DNA of 29,611 nt from Alistipes sp. (GCA_017629615.1 JAGBWT010000096.1:1-29611), one strand, 5' to 3'; counted from the stretch's first letter, positions 16,474 to 23,527 are shown. Made by a program: numbers and translations. Notes: generated by a model not told the origin, from the letters alone.

Positions 16474-17256
16474 ATGAAAAAACTATCGGTACTGACCATC
16501 GCGCTTCTGTCGCTCTTCGTTGCCAGAGAGGTGCGCGCGTGGAACAACATCGGCCACGCATCTATCGCCTGCATTGCCGAGCGTCATCTGACCCCCGAAG
16601 CACGCGAGCGTTATCAAGCCTATCTCAAACACACGATGGCCTACCACGCTTCGTGGATGGACTATTGGCGCAACTGCCCCGGCTTCGAGGAGACAAACTA
16701 TTGGCACGGAGTCGTAGTCGATGCACACAACAACCAAATCAAGGGCGACACCCGCAACGCAGCCTACCAAATCAAACGTATCTGCAAGAAGATGCGCAAG
16801 TATCATCGTCTCAAAGACTCGATTGTCTGCGACAACATCAAGTATCTGGTCCATATGGTCGGCGATATGCACTGCCCCGTACACGTCAAATACAACAGCG
16901 AGCCTCAATACAAACAGCGTTCGATTCTGCGCAAGGGCAAGAAGTTGGGTTTCCACGCCTTCTGGGATAGCGCAATCGGCTATTACAACAAGGGTATGAC
17001 CTGCGACGCCATAGCCGAGAAGTACGACACGTTGAGCGACGAGGAGATTGCAGCCATCTGTGCCGGCACACCAGACGATTGGAACAGAGTCAATGCCGAG
17101 GAGATGCGCGAAATCTACTCTCTTATCAAGATGGGTGGCAACGAGGAGGATATACCCGAGGAGAACCACAAGCGTATGAAGGAGATTGCGATGCTCCAAA
17201 TGCTTCGTGGAGGCTACCGACTCGCACACGTTATGAATACAATTTTCAGCAAATAG
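16474..17256 (+). CDS. Secreted S1/P1-type nuclease (active-looking copy)
   Basis: Zinc-dependent phospholipase C/P1-nuclease family protein predicted to cut single-stranded nucleic acid outside the cytoplasm. A signal peptide (MKKLSVLTIALLSLFVAREV, cleavage after RA) leaves Trp as the first mature residue, as the family requires. All nine expected zinc ligands can be placed: W23, H28 (WNNIGH), D63 (SWMDYW), H78 (YWHG), H127/D131/H137 (HMVGDMHCPVH), H161/D165 (FHAFWDS). The protein is 260 residues, normal for bacterial members. It is the fourth gene of the cdd-rluA-dtd run, and its stop overlaps the AGGAGG of the paralogous next gene. Substrate preference (RNA, DNA or nucleotides) is not readable. 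Confidence 0.9.
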   Translation: MKKLSVLTIALLSLFVAREVRAWNNIGHASIACIAERHLTPEARERYQAYLKHTMAYHASWMDYWRNCPGFEETNYWHGVVVDAHNNQIKGDTRNAAYQIKRICKKMRKYHRLKDSIVCDNIKYLVHMVGDMHCPVHVKYNSEPQYKQRSILRKGKKLGFHAFWDSAIGYYNKGMTCDAIAEKYDTLSDEEIAAICAGTPDDWNRVNAEEMREIYSLIKMGGNEEDIPEENHKRMKEIAMLQMLRGGYRLAHVMNTIFSK

Positions 17257-17267
17257 GAGGAGCGACA

Positions 17268-18062
17268 ATGAAACGATATATAATAGTCTTTATGGCACTC
17301 GTCTGCTGTTCGACGAGCGCATTTGCTTGGAACAAGTTTGGCCAGCAATGTATTGCAGCCTTTGCCGAGCGCAACCTTACACCTGCGGCCAAAGAGCAGA
17401 CCTCGAAGATTCTCGGTGGCGACCTCGTGTCGAACGCCTGGTGGTTGCAGACCATCACCAAAGAGCCTGCGCAGAAACATACGGGCGCGTGGCATTTTAT
17501 CACCGTCACCAGCGACTTGAAGTCGATGACCACCTCGGAGCGCGATGGTGTGGTGCAGATTGAGCGTTGTGCCGCGATTTTGCGCAACCGTGCCGAGCAT
17601 AGCGACTCGACGGTCGTTGCAACACTCAAAACTCTTATCCACCTCGTGGGCGATATGCACAACATCTCGCACGTCCGCATCGAGAGCCAACCACTTTCGC
17701 GCAAAAACTTCTCGATTGCTATGTCGAACGGCAAACTCGGTAACAAAGAGGAGACGACCCCTATCTCTTGGCGACGTTTTTGGGAGGCATCGCTTGTTGG
17801 TCGTCGAGGAAGTTTCTCGCCCGAGCACTATGCACTCGACCTCTCGCTCGCACACGCCGACGACAAGGCCAACTTCGAGAGTGGCGACCCTCGCCATTGG
17901 GCAGCCGATATGGGCCGACTCTGCAATCCGCTCTACGAGTGGGCAGGGCCAAACTGCTATCTGTCGCGCGAACACAACAACCGCCTCGAACTAATCAACG
18001 ACAAGTGTATGGCTCGCGCCGGCTACCGTCTTGCGGCACTGCTCAACGACATCTTCAAATAG
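17268..18062 (+). CDS. S1/P1 nuclease-like protein with degraded zinc site
   Basis: Paralogue of the preceding gene with a signal peptide (LVCCSTSAFA, then W21). It keeps W21, H76 (AWHF) and the HLVGDMHNISH block (H125, D129, H135), but other ligand positions are changed. The WNxxGH histidine is Gln26 (WNKFGQ), the SWMD aspartate aligns with Leu60 (AWWL), and the HAFWD pair is Arg169/Glu173 (RRFWE). All three zinc sites of the family are therefore incomplete. The C-terminal NDKCMARAGYRLAALLNDIF is well conserved, so the fold seems maintained. AGGAGG at 17255-17260 sits 7 bases before the ATG. It may be a binding protein or pseudoenzyme rather than a nuclease; residual or altered activity cannot be excluded. 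Confidence 0.85.
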   Translation: MKRYIIVFMALVCCSTSAFAWNKFGQQCIAAFAERNLTPAAKEQTSKILGGDLVSNAWWLQTITKEPAQKHTGAWHFITVTSDLKSMTTSERDGVVQIERCAAILRNRAEHSDSTVVATLKTLIHLVGDMHNISHVRIESQPLSRKNFSIAMSNGKLGNKEETTPISWRRFWEASLVGRRGSFSPEHYALDLSLAHADDKANFESGDPRHWAADMGRLCNPLYEWAGPNCYLSREHNNRLELINDKCMARAGYRLAALLNDIFK

Positions 18063-18070
18063 GAAAGAGA

Positions 18071-19534
18071 ATGAGAAACTTTGCCAAGTCGCTATTATTG
18101 GCCTCGTTGCTCCTGTTTGTCGCGTGCGACAGTACCGAACATAGCGGAGAGGAGGAGGGTGTAAAGCTCAACTCCATAAAGATAGTACCAAAGGGAGCAT
18201 CGATAAAGGTCGGCGAGAGCGTTCGCCTGACGGTCGAGAGCGACCCTCACTACGAAGGACTTGTCGGCGTATGGACTTCGTCCAACGAACAGGTGGCGAC
18301 GGTCGATGCCAACGGCACAGTGACGGGCAAAAGCGTAGGCTTCTCGCAGATTACCTGCCGATGCTATGGCCAATACACAGCCCAGGCTCTTGTGCAGGTT
18401 GTAACCGATATACCCGAGCCGAAGCCCGAACCCGAGCCGAAGCCCGAACCGATATATCTCAACAGTCCGCTTTGCGAGGAGATGATATTTTCGAGTCGCC
18501 AACTCGTCTATATCGGAACGGTTATGCAGTGCTTCGACTTCTACGACCCCTCGGAGAACGGATATATCTACTTCACGCAGTGTGCCGGCGATACCGCAAC
18601 GGGCAATAAGTGGTTGGTCGTTGTAAGCCGTGTGAAACGTGGTGCCTATGGCGATAAGACGCGTAGTGGCGATGCTATGTATCTGCGCTGGGTGGGTCAC
18701 GGCACGATACTCTGCGTCGAGAAGGCCACCGATGGCGGCGAGGACTTTATCTGGGTCAATACCAACGGCTCGCTCTCGGGCACGAACTACACCAATACCA
18801 AAACCTTTGCCCGTATGCGATTTGAGCCTGGCGCAACCTACGAGCACTATGCCGGCGAGCAGTTCTATATCGACCGATATAAGGATAGTTCGGGCAAGTC
18901 GTGGACACTCGGCGGCGTACAGGTGAGCATCGACTTCAACAATCGCCGTATGTTGGTCTATGGAGGCTCGGGCAATACGCGACACCTTATAATATATAGC
19001 CTCGACGAGGCTTTGGCTCTCAAAGAGCAATCGGTGTCGGTCACCTGCACTTGGGGTGGCGAGGCCAATACCAACACGACCAAGCAGACCAAGAGCTACT
19101 CAATCAAGGCACGCGTGCTTGACAACCTGACGCCATTGAGTTCGTTCTACATCACCGCGAGTCAGAATTCGGGCCAATACGACAAACTCTTCTCGATGAG
19201 CTTCCAGGGCTGCGACCTCGATGGCGACCGCGTCTATTGGTACGAGGGTATCCCCGTTGAGTCGAAGACAGGCAGCGGCATCTACGACCTTTCGCAAGCC
19301 TATGTCGAGGTCTTCGACCTCAAAGGCAATCGCGTAAGACCGCGCACACGCGTTGCGGCAGTCTCCGATTTCGAGGGTCTGCGACGACTGCTCAACCTCC
19401 ACGAGAACTGTTATAGCGAGGCCGAGGGCATACAGTTTATCAACGGCAAACTCTATGTCGGCATCACAACCCATATCGCCGGCGCAACAACAAAAAACCG
19501 ACTCTCGACCATCTTGCAGTACGACCTCGAATAA
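18071..19534 (+). CDS. Surface lipoprotein with BIG2 domain and TagC/helveticin-like propeller region
   Basis: Lipoprotein signal with lipobox FVAC and Cys19 as the lipidated residue; acidic residues shortly after (DSTEHSGEEEG) resemble the export signal that sends Bacteroidetes lipoproteins to the cell surface. Residues about 33-112 form a bacterial Ig-like group 2 domain (VGESVRLTVESDP, VWTSSNEQVATVDANGTVTG). A PEPKPEPEPKPEP linker (115-127) joins a ~360-residue C-terminal region with GNKWLVVVSRV, MYLRWVGHGTILCVE, FIWVNTNGS and RHLIIYSLDEAL. The GHGT/IxVE/IW spacing recalls the P68 RBP/TagC-like (helveticin J-like) beta-propeller, a tentative match. It starts 8 bases after the second nuclease and probably shares its mRNA. 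Its ligand is unknown. Confidence 0.8.
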   Translation: MRNFAKSLLLASLLLFVACDSTEHSGEEEGVKLNSIKIVPKGASIKVGESVRLTVESDPHYEGLVGVWTSSNEQVATVDANGTVTGKSVGFSQITCRCYGQYTAQALVQVVTDIPEPKPEPEPKPEPIYLNSPLCEEMIFSSRQLVYIGTVMQCFDFYDPSENGYIYFTQCAGDTATGNKWLVVVSRVKRGAYGDKTRSGDAMYLRWVGHGTILCVEKATDGGEDFIWVNTNGSLSGTNYTNTKTFARMRFEPGATYEHYAGEQFYIDRYKDSSGKSWTLGGVQVSIDFNNRRMLVYGGSGNTRHLIIYSLDEALALKEQSVSVTCTWGGEANTNTTKQTKSYSIKARVLDNLTPLSSFYITASQNSGQYDKLFSMSFQGCDLDGDRVYWYEGIPVESKTGSGIYDLSQAYVEVFDLKGNRVRPRTRVAAVSDFEGLRRLLNLHENCYSEAEGIQFINGKLYVGITTHIAGATTKNRLSTILQYDLE

Positions 19535-19540
19535 CGACCA

Positions 19541-19562
19541 AGAGCCTGATTAAAGAGGCTCT
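19541..19562 (+). terminator. Hairpin after the lipoprotein gene
   Basis: AGAGCCT at 19541-19547 pairs with AGGCTCT at 19556-19562, 6 bases past the stop codon. There is no T-run; the stem runs straight into the 9-bp repeat array. Confidence 0.45.
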
Positions 19563-19684
19563 GGGTAGGCTGGGGTTTGCTGGGTAGACTGGGTAGACTG
19601 GGTAAATTGGGTAGTTTGGGTAGTTTATTTTTTCAGGCTACCCAATCTACCCATTCTACTCATTATACCCATTCTACCCCTACC
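19563..19684. repeat. Inverted array of 9-bp units, copy 1
   Basis: A G-rich arm of tandem units (CTGGGTAGA, CTGGGTAGA, TTGGGTAGT type) is followed by the loop TTTATTTTTTCAGG at 19624-19637. A C-rich arm of the complement then follows (CTACCCAAT, CTACCCATT, CTACTCATT, ATACCCATT). Transcripts from either strand would fold into one long stem. The array lies between the lipoprotein gene and tRNA-Leu, which point at each other. Confidence 0.85.
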
Positions 19685-19897
19685 AACTCTCTCGCATCCT
19701 CGCCTCGAACGGTTGCCGCAGGTTTGAGCAGTGCAAGCAGAGAGAATGTGCAGAAGAACCGAAGGTTGGGAAGATTGGTTGAGAATAAATGCCAAACTCG
19801 TTTGAGCAGATATTTCTCAAACAATGTTCCAAAGTTGCGTAGCAACTCTGCACATTCGATAAGCGCAGACTACATTGCCACACCGCCACAAGCCGAC

Positions 19898-19916
19898 CGA
19901 GTCCCTTTATCCGCAC
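19898..19916 (+). repeat. Truncated, inverted copy of the tRNA-Leu 3' end
   Basis: CGAGTCCCTTTATCCGCAC is identical over 19 bases to the 3' end of the minus-strand tRNA-Leu at 20056-20137 plus one flanking base, but is placed on the plus strand about 140 bases from it. It covers half of the T arm and the 3' acceptor strand. No 5' half of a tRNA is attached. Confidence 0.8.
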
Positions 19917-19950
19917 AAACTTTATTCACAGCACCCTGATACCCACCATA

Positions 19951-19977
19951 AAGCCTCCCTTTTCCAAAGGGAGGTTT
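19951..19977. repeat. Strong palindrome CCTCCCTTT/AAAGGGAGG
   Basis: CCTCCCTTT and AAAGGGAGG form a perfect 9-bp stem around TCC, extended to 12 pairs in RNA by a G-U and two A-U pairs, then followed by TTTGGAGGG. It could act as a terminator or be a dispersed intergenic palindrome. Confidence 0.5.
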
Positions 19978-20016
19978 GGAGGGAATGTCAATATAATTGC
20001 GGAGTCTCCGCACAAG

Positions 20017-20051
20017 AAAAATAGAGCAATCCGATGGACTGCTCTATTTTT
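20017..20051 (-). terminator. Rho-independent terminator of tRNA-Leu
   Basis: AAAAATAGAGCA at 20017-20028 pairs perfectly with TGCTCTATTTTT at 20040-20051, an A/T-flanked stem directly downstream of the minus-strand tRNA. On that strand the stem ends in a T-run. Confidence 0.85.
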
Positions 20052-20055
20052 GAAG

Positions 20056-20137
20056 TGCGGATAAAGGGACTCGAACCCCCACGCCTCTCGGCATCAGATC
20101 CTAAGTCTGACGTGGCTACCAATTACACCATATCCGC
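20056..20137 (-). tRNA. tRNA-Leu (anticodon UAG)
   Basis: Read on the minus strand the acceptor strands GCGGATA and TATCCGC pair over 7 bp with discriminator A at 20056. The anticodon stem TCAGA/TCTGA encloses CTTAGGA, giving anticodon TAG. A class II variable arm (TGCCGAGAGGCG region) and a GGTTCGAGTCCC T arm follow. Length is 82 bases, CCA is not encoded, and the type II arm supports leucine. A TACCTTTG promoter lies upstream and a strong terminator downstream. Confidence 0.95.
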
Positions 20138-20149
20138 ATTAGGATAGCG

Positions 20150-20179
20150 CAAAGGTACGCATTTTTTTATAATTATCAA
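20150..20179 (-). promoter_or_regulatory. Promoter of tRNA-Leu
   Basis: The minus strand has TACCTTTG at 20157-20150 (TAnnTTTG) and TTG at 20179-20177, 19 bases upstream. The tRNA 5' end is 12 bases past the box. Confidence 0.7.
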
Positions 20180-20208
20180 TCTTGTGCAACGCTTTTCGCA
20201 AAAAATCG

Positions 20209-20216
20209 TAAATTTG
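20209..20216 (+). promoter_or_regulatory. Candidate -7 box for the FAD dehydrogenase
   Basis: TAAATTTG matches TAnnTTTG and lies 22 bases before the ATG at 20239. The -33 element is unclear, the closest TTG being 24 bases upstream. The tRNA-Leu promoter fires the other way from the same 100-base gap. Confidence 0.4.
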
Positions 20217-20238
20217 CGCTATAATTTACTATTTTGTT

Positions 20239-21795
20239 ATGTCGCAACTCGTAACCCTAACCCTATCGCCACGTCAGGCGGCCGACAGCGCATCGCACGC
20301 ACGCCTTGTAGCCCGCACGCTACGCATCAACGAGAGTGATATTGCACTCCTGCGCATCGTCAAGCGGTCGGTTGATGCGCGTCGAGGGGCGTTGAAGGTC
20401 AATCTCACGCTCGAAGCCTTTATCGACAACGAGCCACAGCCCGATGCTCTGAACTTTGACTATCCGTCGGTTGTGGGGCGTGACGAGGTTGTGGTTATCG
20501 GCGCGGGCCCTGCGGGTCTGTTTGCGGCTTTGCGACTTATCGAGTGCGGTTTGCGTCCTATACTCTTTGAGCGTGGCAAGGACGTTGTCGAGCGTGGCAA
20601 GGATATAGCCCAAATCCAGCGCAACAAGGCCATCGACCCCGACTCAAACTACGCCTTTGGCGAGGGTGGCGCGGGAACATTCTCCGATGGCAAACTCTTC
20701 ACGCGCAGCAAGAAACGTGGCGACTACAACCGCGCACTCCAACGTCTGGTCTTTCACGGCGCTTCGGAGGCCATTCTCTACGAGGCTCACCCCCATATCG
20801 GCTCCGACCGACTGCCTCGCATCATCGCCGACATACGTCGTCAGATTGTGGAGTGCGGTGGCGAGATTCACTTCTCGACACGCATCACGGGTCTGCGCGT
20901 GCGCGATGGCCGCATAACGGGTGTCGAGGCGGGTGATGAGCGCATCGATGCTCGCGCCGTTGTGCTTGCTACGGGTCACTCGGCCCGCGATGTGTACGAA
21001 ATGCTCAATGCCTCGGGCGTACGCTTGGAGGCCAAACCTTTTGCTATGGGCGTACGCATCGAACACCCACAGGCGCTTATCGACCGCATACAATACCACA
21101 ACTCGGCGGATATGGAGTATCTGCCGGCAGCGTCGTACTCACTCGTGCAGCAGGTTGGTGGAAGGGGTGTCTACTCGTTCTGTATGTGTCCGGGAGGCTT
21201 TATTGTGCCAGCTATGACCGATGCTTCGGAGTCGGTGGTAAATGGTATGTCGCCATCGCACCGCAACTCTCCATTTGCCAACTCGGGCTTCGTCACCGAG
21301 ATTCGCCTCGACGACTTTGCCCACCTCACCGATAAATATGGCGCTCTTGCAGGTCTTGCGTTCCAGCGCCAACTCGAACAGATGGCCCGTGCCGAGTCCG
21401 AGGGCCGACAGACCGCTCCTGCACAACGCGTTGGTGATTTTGTTGCAGGTCGCGCCTCTGCTTCGCTACCCCGCTGCTCCTACGTTCCGGGCATCGTGCC
21501 GTCGCGCCTCGACGAGTGGCTGCCACAATTTATGGGTTCGCGTCTGCGCGAGGCTATCCGACTCTTCGACCGCCGTATGCACGGCTACCTTACAAACGAG
21601 GCTGTGGTCGTCGGTGTCGAATCGCGCACCTCAACCCCCGTGCGTATTCCGCGCGACCGCGATACACTGATGCACCCCGAGGTCGAGGGTCTCTTCCCTT
21701 CGGGCGAGGGCGCAGGCTATGCGGGCGGCATTATCTCGGCCGCACTCGACGGAGAACGCATTGCCGAGGCCGTTGTGAGGTATTTTGGAGATTAG
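20239..21795 (+). CDS. FAD-dependent dehydrogenase, COG2509 type
   Basis: Uncharacterised flavoprotein family (COG2509) related to the GidA/HI0933-like oxidoreductase fold; the substrate is unknown. The 518-residue protein has a ~75-residue N-terminal extension typical of this family (LVARTLRINESDIALLRIVK), then the FAD-binding EVVVIGAGPAGLFAALRL (83-100). FGEGGAGTFSDGKLFTR, AVVLATGHSARDVYEML and PFAMGVRIEHPQ follow, and the C-terminal flavin motif GLFPSGEGAGYAGGIISAA. It is encoded alone, with a divergent tRNA-Leu upstream and a convergent small gene downstream. The family assignment is strong but no pathway is shown by the neighbours. Confidence 0.88.
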   Translation: MSQLVTLTLSPRQAADSASHARLVARTLRINESDIALLRIVKRSVDARRGALKVNLTLEAFIDNEPQPDALNFDYPSVVGRDEVVVIGAGPAGLFAALRLIECGLRPILFERGKDVVERGKDIAQIQRNKAIDPDSNYAFGEGGAGTFSDGKLFTRSKKRGDYNRALQRLVFHGASEAILYEAHPHIGSDRLPRIIADIRRQIVECGGEIHFSTRITGLRVRDGRITGVEAGDERIDARAVVLATGHSARDVYEMLNASGVRLEAKPFAMGVRIEHPQALIDRIQYHNSADMEYLPAASYSLVQQVGGRGVYSFCMCPGGFIVPAMTDASESVVNGMSPSHRNSPFANSGFVTEIRLDDFAHLTDKYGALAGLAFQRQLEQMARAESEGRQTAPAQRVGDFVAGRASASLPRCSYVPGIVPSRLDEWLPQFMGSRLREAIRLFDRRMHGYLTNEAVVVGVESRTSTPVRIPRDRDTLMHPEVEGLFPSGEGAGYAGGIISAALDGERIAEAVVRYFGD

Positions 21796-21805
21796 AGAAA
21801 ATTTT

Positions 21806-21883
21806 AGGCTGGGTTTTGCTGGGGAGGCTGGGTTCTGCTGGGTAGATTGGGTAGTTTATTTTTCAGGCTACTCAATCTACCCC
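21806..21883. repeat. Inverted array of 9-bp units, copy 2
   Basis: This is the shortest array. GGGTAGATTGGGTAG at 21840-21854 pairs with CTACTCAATCTACCC at 21868-21882 with one mismatch, around the loop TTTATTTTTCAGG, which is nearly identical to the loop of copy 1. It fills the 91-base gap between two convergent genes and is the only terminator-like structure there. Confidence 0.85.
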
Positions 21884-21886
21884 ATT

Positions 21887-22264
21887 TTACCAGCGATTAC
21901 GTTCCCGTCTTGCCTTCTTCTTGGCAGCCTTTGCTTCGGCCTCGGCAATGGTAACCATACGCATAGAGCCCAGGTCGATGCGCGGTTGGTCGATTTCGAC
22001 CTCCATACGATACTGCTCATAGCCCTCGGCGTCGATTGTCAGCAGGTAGCCGCCCTCGGGTACAGTGAATTGGAAGCCTTCGGGGGTTACGCGGGTTGTA
22101 TATTTTACCGACTTATCCCACTCATAGGTGAGGGTAGCAATCGCACCCACAACGGGTTCGGTAGCCTTCTTGGCGGCTGGATAACCTGTTAGCGAACAGA
22201 GGTTCTGGGCCGAAACGACACCCGCAACAGCGAGCGCAACGACCAATGTCAAAATCTTTTTCAT
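21887..22264 (-). CDS. Small exported protein with PEGA/CarboxypepD_reg-like segment
   Basis: 125 residues starting MKKILTLVVALAVAGVVSAQ, a clear signal peptide with cleavage after SAQ or SA. The mature part begins NLCSLTGYPAAKKATEPVVG, then a beta-rich stretch, TVPEGGYLLTIDAEGYEQYR, that resembles the repeating unit of PEGA or carboxypeptidase-regulatory-like domains. The C-terminus is a charged helix rich in Ala, Lys and Arg (EAKAAKKKARRERNRW). A longer reading from 22354 is possible but would place 30 residues ahead of the signal peptide, and a TAACTTTG box at 22283-22290 supports the short start. The function is unknown; the protein is periplasmic or secreted. Confidence 0.7.
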   Translation of the reverse strand: MKKILTLVVALAVAGVVSAQNLCSLTGYPAAKKATEPVVGAIATLTYEWDKSVKYTTRVTPEGFQFTVPEGGYLLTIDAEGYEQYRMEVEIDQPRIDLGSMRMVTIAEAEAKAAKKKARRERNRW

Positions 22265-22282
22265 AACTCTATTATTTTGGTT

Positions 22283-22290
22283 CAAAGTTA
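22283..22290 (-). promoter_or_regulatory. Candidate -7 box for the small exported protein
   Basis: The minus strand reads TAACTTTG, an exact TAnnTTTG match, 18 bases before the ATG at 22264. No clear -33 element is seen. Confidence 0.4.
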
Positions 22291-22363
22291 ATAAATTTCC
22301 ATATAAAAGAGCTTTTTGGCACCCGAAAGTTAAACTCGATGGTCGATTCTTCAAAAAAAATAG

Positions 22364-22371
22364 TATCTTTG
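22364..22371 (+). promoter_or_regulatory. Candidate -7 box for the glycerophosphodiesterase gene
   Basis: TATCTTTG lies 32 bases before the ATG, inside AAAAAAAATAGTATCTTT, an 18-base string that recurs exactly upstream of dprA. The -33 element is not clear. Confidence 0.5.
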
Positions 22372-22403
22372 GTGTAGAATTTAACCATTAAAACTTAATC
22401 GAT

Positions 22404-23267
22404 ATGAAACAAATCCTTCGAAAAGTCGTTTTGTGCTGCGTAGCATTGGCTGCGGTTGCCCCTATGGCATTGGCACAACTCGAAAAAGACCACACGATTC
22501 AGTTCTTCGCCCATCGTGGCAGCCGTTTCGAGTATCCCGACAACGAAAATACGATGCTCGCCTTCCGCGAGTCGTATAAGCGTGGCGCTCGCGGCTTCGA
22601 GACCGACGTGCGTATGACCAAAGATGGCGACTTGATTTTGAGCCACGACGAGTCGCTCTATCGCACCTGCGGCGTAGACCTCCAAACCGAGGACCTCACG
22701 ACTGCCGAGTGTCTGAAAATCAAGACCAAGGGTGGCGAACCTTTGGCTCTGTGTCAGGAGTTGGCCGACTTCTTGGCCGACAAGGAGGGTATGTATGTCG
22801 AGTGGGAGATTAAGACCATCAAGGAGCTCTACACCCAAGCGATGCTCGACGACCTCTGCGACAAACTCTACAAGATGGCTATGGCCAACAAACCTGCATC
22901 GTCGGAATATCTCTTCCCGTCGTTCGATAAGCGTGCATTGCGCACTATGAAGCGCCTGCATCCCGATGCCGAGTTGATGTTGCTCAAAGACCACCACTGC
23001 ACCCCTGCAATCCTTATGGAGGCCTACGAGATGGGCATCAAGCGCGTTGGCTGCCGTATGGACGGCACGACCCGCAAGACCGTAAAGCTCGGCCATAAGC
23101 TCGGTATGATTGTATCGCTCTGGCCGGGTGGCACAAAGGAGGACTTCTTCCTCGGTGCGGCTCTCGGTTGCGACGCTATGTGCTGCGACCGCTTCTTCGA
23201 GGTTGGCGAGTGGGCCAAGAAGAACCTTCCGTTTATCAAACTCAAAGGTATAGAGTATAAGAAGTAG
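22404..23267 (+). CDS. Secreted glycerophosphodiester phosphodiesterase
   Basis: GDPD-family enzyme hydrolysing glycerophosphodiesters to glycerol-3-phosphate and an alcohol, predicted periplasmic. A signal peptide (VVLCCVALAAVAPMALA, cleavage before QLEKD) precedes the catalytic domain. HRGS (H37, R38), then ENTMLAFRESYKRGARGFETDV with E66 and D68, and KDGDLILSHDESLYRT with H81 are the canonical metal and catalytic residues. VEWEIKT and a SLWPGGT-like segment follow. The protein is 287 residues, normal for the family. A divergent exported-protein gene lies upstream and a strong terminator follows. Confidence 0.92.
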   Translation: MKQILRKVVLCCVALAAVAPMALAQLEKDHTIQFFAHRGSRFEYPDNENTMLAFRESYKRGARGFETDVRMTKDGDLILSHDESLYRTCGVDLQTEDLTTAECLKIKTKGGEPLALCQELADFLADKEGMYVEWEIKTIKELYTQAMLDDLCDKLYKMAMANKPASSEYLFPSFDKRALRTMKRLHPDAELMLLKDHHCTPAILMEAYEMGIKRVGCRMDGTTRKTVKLGHKLGMIVSLWPGGTKEDFFLGAALGCDAMCCDRFFEVGEWAKKNLPFIKLKGIEYKK

Positions 23268-23298
23268 TCGGACAAGAGTCCAACTACCAGGACAATAT

Positions 23299-23338
23299 AA
23301 GGCTGTTCCCACAAGGAGCAGCCTTGTTTGTTTTTTTT
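23299..23338 (+). terminator. Rho-independent terminator after the glycerophosphodiesterase gene
   Basis: AAGGCTGTTCC and GGAGCAGCCTT form an 11-pair stem (one G-U) around CACAA, followed by GTTTGTTTTTTTT. The 9-bp repeat array begins immediately after the T-run. Confidence 0.85.
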
Positions 23339-23340
23339 GG

Positions 23341-23484
23341 AGTGGGGAGAGTGGGAAGGGTGAGTAGATTGAGTAGACTGAGTAGATTGAGTAGATTGGG
23401 GAATTATAGGCTCCCCAGCCTACCCATTCTACCCAGCCTACCCAGCCTACCCAGCCTACCCAGCCTACCCAGCCTACCCCCCCC
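23341..23484. repeat. Inverted array of 9-bp units, copy 3
   Basis: Four GAGTAGATT-type units (23362-23397) form the left arm, GGGGAATTATAGGCTCCCC is the loop region, and at least six CTACCCAGC-type units follow to 23484. The arms are unequal, the right one being longer and more uniform, which suggests unit expansion by slippage. The array lies between convergent glycerophosphodiesterase and tRNA-Gln genes. Confidence 0.88.
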
Positions 23485-23485
23485 A

Positions 23486-23516
23486 ACCCCACAAACAAGT
23501 TTGTGTGGCTGTGGGG
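23486..23516 (+). repeat. 31-base direct repeat, copy 1
   Basis: ACCCCACAAACAAGTTTG...GCTGTGGGG is repeated at 23647-23677 with a single T/C difference. Each copy can itself fold, with CCCCACA against TGTGGGG. Copy 1 runs directly into the tRNA-Gln 3'-end fragment. Confidence 0.8.
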
Positions 23517-23527
23517 CTACCAGGATT
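23514..23527 (-). repeat. Truncated direct copy of the tRNA-Gln 3' end
   Basis: GGGCTACCAGGATT equals 23733-23746, the acceptor and T-arm end of tRNA-Gln, in the same orientation 219 bases away. The copy is continued by GGCTAC instead of the rest of the T arm. CCAGGATTGG here can also pair with CCCATCCTGG near 23566. Confidence 0.65.

Larger units (their letters stand above)
19685..20016. other. Gene-free, hairpin-rich spacer before tRNA-Leu
   Basis: No convincing gene is seen. The stretch holds several small inverted repeats: GAATGTGCAG near 19743 with its complement near 19850, TTTGAG...CTCAAA near 19803-19822, and GTTGC-GTA-GCAAC near 19832. It also contains a 19-base copy of the tRNA-Leu 3' end at 19898-19916, the strong palindrome at 19951-19977 and TGCGGAG-T-CTCCGCA at 19998-20012. 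Short open frames exist but have no start context or recognisable product. Confidence 0.6.

Noticed and set aside
16474..19534. A toxin-immunity or phage-defence cassette made of the nuclease pair and lipoprotein
   Set aside because: All three have export signals and no toxin delivery or immunity features are seen; nutrient salvage fits better.
19663..19845. A 60-codon minus-strand frame in the spacer after the lipoprotein
   Set aside because: It begins and ends within repeat or hairpin DNA, has no promoter or ribosome site and no recognisable product.
23341..23484. Regular repeat units suggesting a CRISPR array
   Set aside because: Units are 9 bp with no spacers, arms are complementary, and no cas gene is present.
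22395..23498. A 367-codon minus-strand frame starting with repeated Gly-Trp-Val
   Set aside because: The Gly-Trp-Val repeat is just the 9-bp array read in frame, and the rest is antisense to the glycerophosphodiesterase gene.
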